From Onthophagus taurus (lineage: Eukaryota > Arthropoda > Insecta > Coleoptera > Scarabaeidae), in the NCBI RefSeq assembly GCF_036711975.1, contig NC_091973.1, forward strand, positions 16,120,001 to 16,184,000: 64,000 bases of DNA. The letters run 5' to 3'. The notes beneath the pieces were generated by a model. The model was not told the origin of the DNA. It saw nothing but the letters and a program-made list of their open reading frames with translations, and did no database searches. The position numbers and the translations under genes are program-made. Of this stretch, positions 24,451 through 32,884 are shown piece by piece; position 1 is the stretch's first letter, and the number at the start of each line of letters is the position of its first letter.

Positions 24451-24485
24451 GGCGAAGATCTCGTTAGATAGCGCTTACGCGGTAA
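24451..24485 (+). repeat. Short direct repeat, right copy
   Basis: GGCGAAGATCTCGTTAGATA and following bases, related to 21201-21235. Too long and diverged for a target duplication. Confidence 0.5.
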
Positions 24486-24489
24486 CAAA

Positions 24490-25397
24490 AACTTGCTGGT
24501 AAGTTGCATATCTATTATACCTTTATCTATGATTATTAACTAGACTGTGCGTTCCGCATAGTTCCCGTGTAAAAGAGTGGTGCCAATAGGCTAGGCAACC
24601 AACAGTGACCATTGTAGGCAAAAGCGACCGGCCACACAGCAAGGTTAATGCTATTGCGGGGCTGATAAATGCGCAAATAAGAAAAATACCCTTCTACTAT
24701 GGGTATTTTCTGACCTACAGCAGGTCAGAGCTTTGTCAGTGACAAAATGACAAAGTACCTGTTTTTGAAAATCATTTTTTTAAATATTTTAATAATAACA
24801 TTTTAAAATATTTTAATAATGTCATTTTAGATATTCACATGAACCAACTTGCTCATACTTGTCTTATTATGCTATTTTAGTAAGAGCGCTTTCTTATGGC
24901 GCGGCCCGGCTTCTGCCTACAATGACAAATATTGGTTGCATACCCTACTGGCATCACTCTATTCGGCAGCAGTCCAGTTGATAACCATGTCACTGATTGA
25001 AAACGTAAACAAAACACATCGAACGCTGGCTTCAACTTTTGGTGTTTATACAATGTGTTAATTAATTATCGTAACCATATATATACTATCTTCTATATCG
25101 CTGACTAAGGCAGCAAAAGAGTGTAAACACTAGAGTGCAGATATATATATATCTGTCTCTGTCGTGCCCCCGTCTACTCAAGAGACATGCGTGAACACGT
25201 GGTGAGTACGCTTTTATCTTATTGGACGGTAAATTAAAAATTAATAGCAGCTGATGACCTTGATGTTTATAAAACACCAAATAAATGTTTGACATAAACA
25301 TAACCTAAAATCTAAATATTTAGTTATATATATTATAGGTTTCATGTGTATAATAACATAATTATTAACATATTTTAGGACTAAGCAATTTAAAATG
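24490..25397. other. Interval without a gene, with dispersed repeat traces
   Basis: No coding region supported. Hairpins occur at about 24690-24740 (GGTATTTT, GACCT...AGGTC). A phrase at 25041-25065 (GTGTTAATTAATTATCGTAA) recurs inverted at about 28325-28345. The stretch 25070-25175 resembles, inverted, 26825-26950. Confidence 0.5.
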
Positions 25398-25399
25398 TA

Positions 25400-26212
25400 G
25401 GGTAAACCTACCAGTTGTTGGACACCTGCGAGCTATTGGACATCCCAATTATTTCAGCTGAAAATAAGAATTCTGTATTCAGTAGTTTGCTTAGTTTTGT
25501 TGAGATGGTCCCATTGTACTATTAGTATCGATATTGACATAAAAATAATTACCTATCATGTGATAGCTGCAAGAAAAGAATTCACCGACGATGTGTTCCG
25601 AAAAAATATAATGAACATGTTCCTGAAGAAGGTGATGAGGATTTATTCTTGTGTCACATGTGTTTCACTGAGGAAAGTGATGATGATGATATTTCAGAAA
25701 TAGAAAATGAAGGAGGAATCAAAACAGACGATCAAATAAAACCTGACAGCAAAATGTGTGAGGAACCAAAAATGGGAAGTGAAGAAGATTCGGAAGACTA
25801 TGGAACAGAACATGACGACTTGGAAGTCGAAGAACTATTTAATATGTACGAAAATGAAATGAAAAATAGGTACACACAAGTGATTAGTTTTAAGTTAATA
25901 AATGTTTTGAACACTGATTTCAATTTTTTATTTGCTTTTAATCATTACTTTGCCAGTGTCCAATAACTGAAAATATTGTGTCTAGTAATTGAATTTTTTG
26001 TCCAATAACTAACTTTTTGGAACCCTTTCAAGTTTTTTAAAATTTTCTGAAAGAACTGTAATATTAGAAATATTTAAAACCCGTTAGCTTAAAATAGGAT
26101 ATATGTACTAAGATCTGGCATAGGCAGAATAATATCCGTTGAAAAATAATCCAGTGGTAGCGACCTGAAATTGAAAAAAAGCTTAACTGTCCAATAACTG
26201 GTATGTTTACCC
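25400..26212 (+). mobile_element. Small TA-flanked DNA transposon, pogo-like, internally deleted
   Basis: Inverted ends of 25 bp (25400-25424 and 26188-26212, GGGTAAAC.TACCAGTT.TTGG, 23 of 25 matching) flanked by TA (25398-25399 and 26213-26214). Subterminal copies of TCCAATAACT occur near 25965, 26008 and 26190. At 813 bp it is too short for a full transposase. It keeps a fragment resembling the C-terminus of pogo/Tigger-type transposases. Confidence 0.85.
25557..25870 (+). pseudogene. Transposase C-terminal fragment with PHD-like finger
   Basis: In one frame from 25557: CDSCKKRIHRRCV, then LFLCHMCFTEE, giving the C-x2-C ... H-x2-C ... C-x2-C spacing of a PHD/zinc-ribbon-like motif, then a strongly acidic tail (EESDDDDISEIENE and further Glu/Asp clusters). 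Such a finger plus acidic tail is known at the C-terminus of some insect pogo/Tigger-type transposases. No DDE domain remains and the upstream frame is closed by stops. It lies wholly inside the small TA-flanked element and is its last coding trace. Confidence 0.55.
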
Positions 26213-26214
26213 TA

Positions 26215-27239
26215 ATTATTATTTGTTAAGAAAGTGAAGAAAATTTGTTAAAAGTAAAATAAAAAAGAAAAAGAGTAGGGGAGATATTTTTGGGGCCTAA
26301 AAATTGGTTGAGCAGGTAGAAGGAAAGATCTCAGTGTAATAAAAAAGAATCCAAAGCCCTCCTTTTCTTGAAACATTTTTCTTAAAAATTTAATTAATAA
26401 TTACATCGATATGATGAAAATTTTATGATAGAATATTATGTACATTAAATAGTAAGTACCCTAAGTACATATTTTATATCTTTAATTAATGTAACAACTT
26501 CATTAAAAGGCGTATGCTCACAAATTATGTTAAAAATTAATAACTATATTTTGGTACACATTTTTAATAATTACTATGTATATATGTATTAATTTAATTT
26601 TAAAGAATATAATGTTTAATGAACAACCTACATAAAGTTGATATTTAAAGCAATATTCAACGTCAATTTCGCACAAAAGTACATATATTCTAATTTATTT
26701 GATGCATCTACGATAATTTATAATTAAAGTCAATTATCTACAATAATTGCATTTCAAAGCTGCATAAAATACGCGCGAAACACTTCAAACTCTTTAAAAT
26801 TTACGATTCGCGCAAGCACCTTCACGACATGGGGGCACGACAAAGACAAAACATATATCATTCCGTCTGCTTTTGATGGAAACGCTCGCCACTCATTGCT
26901 TAGATAGGGAGTCAGCGATATAGGAGGTAGTATATATATGATCGTAACCGACAAAGTATGCAACCAATATCACAAATTGGTATTGCAACGCGACGAAACT
27001 TACAAAAAACGATGGCGGCAATTCATTAACTTTAAAAGCCGTTTAAAATATATTTAGATATATTTTAATAATTAAAAAAATATTTAAAAAAAAAGTTTTA
27101 ACTTTCTGTCCTTTTATTTAAAATAATTTTTAGTGTACACATAGTTTGAAATTAATGTTGAAAGTAGTGCTTTTCTTATTTATTTATTAAAAAAAATAAT
27201 TATTACATTATTAATATTACAATAAAAAAAAAGGAAATT
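26215..27239. other. AT-rich interval, no gene seen
   Basis: No supported coding. 26825-26950 is an inverted, diverged relative of 25070-25175 (shared GTCGTGCCCCC and CTATATCGCTGACT). Confidence 0.5.
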
Positions 27240-28020
27240 TACAGTATGTGTTGGAAATGCTGTCCATTGTTTTCTAAACAAACATTTATTCTTCTCCGTA
27301 AATTACCAAAGACTCGCTGTAACTCTTCTACTGTTATATTATTAATTTCTTCTCTAATTGCTCCAGATTCTGAGGTCTATTTTTATAAACTTTATTTTTT
27401 AAATTTCTAAACAAATAGAAATCAACCAGAGTTAGATCTGGTGACCGCGGTGGCCATCGATTTGTGTTTATGGTTCTATCCACAAAGTACTCCGAGAAAT
27501 ACTGTATGGTTTCCTTCGCTGTGTGGGGCGGTGCATTGTCTTGTTGGAAATATCCATACTGTAGCTTGTCATCGTGGAGATGTTCTATAAAATTGCTCAA
27601 AATTTCTCGGTATCGTGCCCCGTTAATTGAATCATAGAAAAAGATTGGTCCAATAATTCGTCGTCTTGACATTGCGACCCATATGCCAACCTTTATTGGA
27701 TCCGTTTCCACAAATTGATTTGGGTTTTCGGTGGGCCAGGTTCTGTACTTTTTGAAATTGACATATCCCGATAAATGAAACCACGCTTCATCACTAAAAA
27801 AGGTTCTATCCAGTACGTGATCCAGGTTTTTGTTTACAAATGCAACTTTGGTCTTCAAAACGACTTACAACTACATGTTTCCTATGCTTAAAAGTGTCAT
27901 AATCAACGTCAATGTCTGGAAAACGTTGGTTGAATTGCTGGATGCAACTTTGCATGGAATAAACCCAACTACCGTTCTCATCTGCGTACCACTTGGATCA
28001 TGTTCCGGTGTGAAGACCAT
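27240..28020 (-). pseudogene. Mariner-type transposase, broken
   Basis: Minus strand, start MVFTPEHD at 28020. A helix-turn-helix type N-terminal region follows in shifted frames (WVYSMQSCIQQFNQRFPDID, about 27960-27870). After a deletion the catalytic domain continues at 27858: FFSDEAWFHLSG with the first Asp, GYFQQDNAPPHT with the second, and WPPRSPDLTLVDFYLF with the third, 38 residues after the second. A final frame change near 27340 precedes the C-terminal end at 27240 (ENNGQHFQHIL). All three acidic residues are visible, but the linker between N-terminal and catalytic domains is lost. Terminal repeats not identified. Confidence 0.8.
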
Positions 28021-28419
28021 AACGAAAAAAATGAAAATCTAAAAGAAATTTTCACTGAACGTTTTCGTTATTTTGATTTGTTTATTGACTTACCGCTTAA
28101 CGCAACTGCTAGAAACAACGATAGTTCTAAAAAGAACTGATTCGAAAAATATAAAGGCAGCAAAAATCGGTTAAAGAACAAAGAAAATACGGAAACTCAC
28201 AAAGGGTACGACAATCCCAACAATAACGTTCGATCAGCTGTCAACATCTGGTTATTTATTTAAAATTATGCAAGCTACCACACTCATTGAGATATGCAGC
28301 CACTATTACACATGTTAGGTGGGTTACGATAATTAATTAACACAGTGTATGTGCTTCTAGTTATACAATTTCATTGGTTATAAATGTAATACTCCTCATA
28401 TAAATCCATTGCCTTAATT

Positions 28420-28925
28420 AATGTTACGAAAATCGGTTTTGTGACTATGCGATTCAAGGTGTTTAAAAACAGCTGAAGATTCCTTTGTTAAGTGTTCTTT
28501 AAATCTAATTTTGAGATGTCTGCCCGCCTGTTCAATGTAAAACATATTGCAGTTAAAGCACTAAATCCTATAAACTCCATTCGACTCATCGATTCCGAAT
28601 CTATGTTTAGTATTATTAATACTATGAATACTATTCAATTTTTGAAGGTTATTTTTAAATTTGAGCTCAAGTGAAGGTATAAAAGGAACAGAGATGTATC
28701 TTGAAAGTGAAGTGAAATGGGGATATATCATTTTATTACTACAAGAATTGTGGGTTGTTTAATTTATTATGTTTATTATGTTTTTTAATTCTGAATTATA
28801 GTTATCTTCATTAGGAGGAATATTAAATAGCCTGTTAAAAAAAATCTGAATGCAGCTTCTTTGTACTGTTGGTAATTGAACGAGTTTTTTTTAGGATTAT
28901 AGCGGCGGTGGTAGTCGATTTTCTA
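28420..28925 (-). pseudogene. Penelope-like element: RT end and GIY-YIG nuclease
   Basis: Minus strand. From 28925 downwards the text matches the C-terminal RT region of Penelope-like elements (YRKSTTT, then FNRLFNIPP). It then shows a GIY-YIG endonuclease pattern: GVYRI, a stop where Gln is expected, CFNCNMFYIEQAGRHLKIR, KEHLT (about 28580-28480). Several stops and frame changes are present. The upstream part of the RT lies at 30475-30650, separated by the mariner insertion. Confidence 0.78.
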
Positions 28926-28927
28926 TA

Positions 28928-30472
28928 CCGATTGGTAACATTAATTTTAGGAGATACACCCAACACGGACGTACGTATAAGTATACTTGTGTGTGTGCAT
29001 ATGCGCGCGGAGTATGTTTGTGGGAGGGGAATCGCAAGAGTAGTGGATCGGAGAGCAGTCAGTCGTTTGACATCGTTCAATGATAAGAAATATTATAAAA
29101 ATAATAACTAATATAATAAATGAAATTCAAATAAGACAAAGCAAATTCTTAATTCTAAAAATAAAAACAATTCGTAAGTAACTGAAATAAACTTTGTAAA
29201 ACAACAAATAAAACAAAAAACTATAAAAATAAAATATTTTTTATATTAGGTGTTCAAATAAACCAGCATTCTGTGCTAAACAATAGCCCAATCTATCGTA
29301 AAAAGTTCGCCTTACATTCGCTAGTATATCGGGACTAATATCCTGTATACAATTGCGAATTTTTGTTTGTAAGTCATCCAGATTGGTTGTCCTTTCTTCA
29401 TCAAAACCATAAATTTTCGATTTTAAATATCCCCATAGAAAAAAATCATTGGGGGCTAAATCTGGTGATCTAGGCGGCCAAGTTAACGTTCCGCAAATAG
29501 ATATTACACGATTTGGAAATTGTGCGTTAAGATACTTTTTAACTTGCCGGCTGTTGTGAGCCGGGCAACCATCTTGTTGGAACCAGATACTTCCAAATTG
29601 AACATTGTCTAATTGTTGAAGCGATGGGATTACGTCATTTTGCAAAATGTTTAAATACTTATGACCATTTAAATTTCCTTCTATGAAAAAAGGACCGATA
29701 ATATGGTCACCTACTAAGCCAGCCCAAACATTTAATTTTTGGGGATATTGTGTACGAGCCGCATAAACTTTGTGTTCATTGTCACGACTCCAATATCGAG
29801 CAACGCTAAATAAAATGTTTTTTATAAAATCAACATTTCCGTTGGCCATTTCCATCATAGTAAAGCAAAATTCCGCCCTTGTAATATTATCGTTCTCGCA
29901 GAGTTCCTGACTTTTTTGTACCTTGTACGACCTGTACCCGTGTTTCTTTAATGTTTTTAGGACGGCAACATGGCTGATAGCAAACGTCTCCGCAACTTGT
30001 CTGCTTGACTGATTTTTATTGCGTTCAACATCAGCACATATCATCGTATCACGTAACTCATCTCTTTTACCCTTTTCGTAATTTGTGTTTCTGTGGAGAC
30101 ACACATCCATGTCGCTCAAAGTTTTTAATAATATTTGAAATTGTTCCGCGACTAAGAATTGATCTGTTTTCATAGGCCACAGGAAACAAATTAATTATTT
30201 GTGCTACAGAATTGCCACCATAAAACCATTTTATAATCTGTACCTTTTCCGCTACAGTAAACAACATCTTAGTTTTTTTTTGCTAGGGTTAACTGCAAAG
30301 CACGACCAACTTCGCCTCTCAACAATCTATGAACGATAATGAACGATTCAATTTGTGCATTACCCTTACGCTTGTTTATCCCCCACTTAACGACACCGAA
30401 TATACACACACACGTATACTTATACGTACGTCCGTGTTGGGTGTATCTCCTAAAATTAAAGTTACCAATCGG
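28928..30472 (-). mobile_element. DD41D mariner, copy 2
   Basis: 1545 bp, inverted ends of about 70 bp identical in type to copy 1 (CCGATTGGTAAC), flanked by TA (28926-28927 and 30473-30474). Removing it with one TA joins the Penelope reading frame on both sides, so the insertion was precise and the host element was already present. Confidence 0.95.
29241..30267 (-). pseudogene. DD41D mariner transposase, copy 2
   Basis: Start ATG at 30267 (MLFTVAEKVQIIKWFYGG). N-terminal helix-turn-helix, then a 1-bp insertion at about 30070-30075 (KLRKG then stop) shifts the frame. The rest stays open to 29241, ending AGLFEHLI. Second and third catalytic Asp are present in QQDGCPAH and PNDFFLW with 41 residues between. 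As in copy 1, the segment carrying the first Asp is missing: LFSVARYWSRD instead of a LFSDE-type stretch. So even with the frame corrected it would not be catalytic, though it keeps the DNA-binding region. Minus strand relative to the window. Confidence 0.93.
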
Positions 30473-30474
30473 TA

Positions 30475-30650
30475 TATGTTGAAATTGAGAAGGTTATTGA
30501 TAAGGTTCCTAGTTATCGTGAGATCTAAGAAGTTCAAACTATTTTGGTTTTCCATTTCTATTGTAAATTGTAGGTTACTTAAATTGTTAAAAATATTTGA
30601 ATTTGAAACAGTGTCACACTGAAAGATTCTGTTAATAAATATTTCTCATC
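30475..30650 (-). pseudogene. Penelope-like RT fragment, upstream part
   Basis: Minus-strand reading with LQFTIEMENQNSLNFLDLTI, a motif of the Penelope RT region (in-frame LNFLDLTI type), continuing across the mariner into 28925. 5'-truncated at about 30650. Confidence 0.7.
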
Positions 30651-30759
30651 GTAAACCATTGGTTGATTATTTTTAGAATAGTCGGTGTTGGGCTACCCAA
30701 TATCCAAATTAGCCAAGAAAGTCGCACACCCAATAACCGCAAAAAATTTGAGGAAAGCT

Positions 30760-30950
30760 TACCTGGAGAGAGATCCTTCTATAACGGCCTCATCCCGATA
30801 ATGTTGACCTAACTCAATTCCAACGGCCGTTATTCCATCAAGTTCGTGAATGAGAGTTTGTACATTTTGCCCATTCAATGTACCATCAATAAAGAAAGGG
30901 TCAATTAAAGTGTCGCCTGTAATCCCACACAACACATTGATTACCCAATG
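30760..30950 (-). pseudogene. Mariner-family transposase fragment
   Basis: Minus-strand translation shows WVINVLCGITGDTLIDPFFI followed by DGTLNGQ, the central catalytic region of mariner/IS630 transposases. Only about 60 codons remain. The gypsy element has inserted at its left edge in reading sense (30954). Confidence 0.65.
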
Positions 30951-30953
30951 TAG

Positions 30954-31164
30954 TGTAGTGCACTTATTGAAGTGTAAGCATCGACCTCAATTCGTATTGA
31001 GTAAAGGTAGTTTGTAGCGATAATAGCAGTAGAGTTGACGACAGTCAACGATACGTTACGCAAGTAGTCAGTAAGAAGTTATTGTAAGAAGTACTTATAA
31101 AATAGACGAATGATTTGAAAGGCGTTTAAGAGTTTAAATTCATTAACCCTTACCAACCACTTCA
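30954..31164 (+). repeat. 5' LTR of gypsy element
   Basis: 211 bp, TGTAGTGCACTTATTG...CCAACCACTTCA. Identity with the 3' LTR implies recent insertion. Carries the promoter by position. AGTCAGTAAG near 31065 could act as an initiator. Confidence 0.95.
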
Positions 31165-31180
31165 TGGCGACCGTGACACG
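31165..31180 (+). promoter_or_regulatory. Primer binding site, tRNA-Arg
   Basis: TGGCGACCGTGACACG starts directly after the LTR. The first 14 bases are complementary to the 3' end of arthropod tRNA-Arg (…TGTCACGGTCG-CCA). Confidence 0.85.
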
Positions 31181-31221
31181 TTTATTTTGGATAATAAAAT
31201 AGAACAGAAAAAAGGAAGAAA

Positions 31222-31461
31222 ATGGGCAATACGAAAAGTAAAGAAGCTACTGCAAACCAGGAACTTACGGAAACAGGAGCCGTAAATGCGAATTTTATGT
31301 TACAAGAACAACAAATAAGAGTTGATGTAGATGTGAAGATAATGTTGTATATCATGTTTGCAATAATGATCCTGAATTTCATTATGAAAGCATTGAAAGA
31401 ATACTCCAGACGCATTAAGAAGAGGACTGTCAGAAGGGCTGCTTCCCAATCGTTAGTTTAA
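31222..31461 (+). CDS. Leader micro-ORF, predicted myristoylated membrane protein
   Basis: 79 codons in the gypsy leader between primer site and gag, in good start context (AAGAAAATGG). The protein starts MGNTKSKE, fitting the N-myristoylation consensus (Gly2, Ser6). It has one strongly hydrophobic stretch of about 19 residues (IMLYIMFAIMILNFIMKAL, residues about 40-58), and ends in a basic tail (RRIKKRTVRRAA). Seen: an intact ORF inside a young element. Inference: it may attach to membranes and could help particle or RNA trafficking, or act as an uORF regulating gag. I do not recognise a named family. Some mdg1/412-group elements have short leader ORFs. Confidence 0.6.
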   Translation: MGNTKSKEATANQELTETGAVNANFMLQEQQIRVDVDVKIMLYIMFAIMILNFIMKALKEYSRRIKKRTVRRAASQSLV

Positions 31462-31637
31462 AAAGAAAAATCTGCTACCACAAGAAAAGGTACGTCCCAG
31501 AGAGAGGTGTTCAATCGGGTCATCGTGGATCAACGCCCGGAAACAATTTCTGCTGAGTTGGTGATTACTAATTACACAAACAGATTACAAATAAAAATAA
31601 CGTAAGCAATAATTTAATTTAGAAATATGTACGCGTT

Positions 31638-32873
31638 ATGTCATTAAAATGGGATCAATTAGAGCAATTATTTACAACTATTAAATTAGAACATTATAGG
31701 GAATCTAAACGAGCGATTAAAACAAATCCGCCGAAACAGCAATCAGTTCGTAATGATATTAGAGATAATTTAGTAATTCAATTTAACGATTTTTCAGATC
31801 TTGCAAATAATTATGGGAATAAACTTTCAATTGATCATAAAAAGTGGGTTAATGATTCTTTTTCTAATTTAAGAGATCGAACAGTAAAAGCTTTTGCCAA
31901 ATTAGACGTAAAATACATTGTTCCCCGTGATCCAATTAAACAAATAAACATCGTGTTAACAACTGCTGAGTCAGATAACGACGACTCAGATAACGAAATT
32001 ATTCAACTTGATACCATGGCGTCATTAAATGAGTTCATAAATTTTGCTGACAAAATATTACCGAAAAATTTTGACGGTAACCCTTCTGCGCTTATTTCTT
32101 TTATAGACGCAGTAACTATCTTAAAAGAAAATTGTGCTGGACATGAAGTCACAGCTTTAAGTTTAATTAAAACCAGGTTAACGGGTAAAGCTAGAGTTGC
32201 AATAACATCTGATGTTGTAGATTTAGAAGGAGTAATTACCGTTTTAAAATATAAATGTAAAGGTGAAAAGTCACACGTTATAGAGGCTAAATTAGCTAAT
32301 GTAAAGCAGCATGGTAAAGACGCGACCGTATTTACTAAAGAAATTGATGAAATTTCTGCAAATTTACTTTTAGCGTATATTTCGGAAGGCGTTCGTGAAG
32401 ATACGGCCGAGACGTTCGTTAAAAGTCGCGCAATTAAAGCAATGGCATCGAACGCGCGTTCCGAAAAAACTAAATTTGTCATGGAGGCAGGTTCCTATGA
32501 GACCTTGCAAGATGCTATTACTAAATTTCTTACAGTTGACACAGAAACAAATAATTCACCAAATGTCTTCTATGCAAATTATCAAAGAAACCGTAGAGGA
32601 AATTCCCATACACGCGGAAACTGCGCATATTTTTCTGGAAACCGCGGACATAATAGAAATAATGGTTATCGAAATAATCAAAATTTTAATAATAATCAAA
32701 ACCTTAATGATAATCAAAATTACCGAAATTCAAATTTTCAACAAAATTCAAATAGAAATTTTCGAGGTAATTACAGAGGAAACTTTAATAATTCCCAAAA
32801 TTCGGCGAGTGTAAGAATGTGTAATTCGGGAAACGACACTCGCCCCCAGCCAACACGGATGGGGGAATTGTAA
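31638..32873 (+). CDS. gag: Gypsy Gag (capsid/nucleocapsid)
   Basis: 411 codons, no interruption. The first two thirds are a helical capsid-like region (for example PKNFDGNPSALISFIDAV at about residues 135-155, typical of retrotransposon gag). The C-terminus is rich in Asn, Arg, Gly and Gln (about residues 315-395) and lacks a CCHC knuckle, so RNA binding probably depends on the basic low-complexity tail. Start ATG at 31638. Ends TAA at 32871-32873. Pol follows in the -1 frame. The region just before the stop has a run of five G (near 32861-32865), but I see no canonical slippery heptamer. Confidence 0.88.
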   Translation: MSLKWDQLEQLFTTIKLEHYRESKRAIKTNPPKQQSVRNDIRDNLVIQFNDFSDLANNYGNKLSIDHKKWVNDSFSNLRDRTVKAFAKLDVKYIVPRDPIKQINIVLTTAESDNDDSDNEIIQLDTMASLNEFINFADKILPKNFDGNPSALISFIDAVTILKENCAGHEVTALSLIKTRLTGKARVAITSDVVDLEGVITVLKYKCKGEKSHVIEAKLANVKQHGKDATVFTKEIDEISANLLLAYISEGVREDTAETFVKSRAIKAMASNARSEKTKFVMEAGSYETLQDAITKFLTVDTETNNSPNVFYANYQRNRRGNSHTRGNCAYFSGNRGHNRNNGYRNNQNFNNNQNLNDNQNYRNSNFQQNSNRNFRGNYRGNFNNSQNSASVRMCNSGNDTRPQPTRMGEL

Positions 32874-32884
32874 ACATAATAAAT

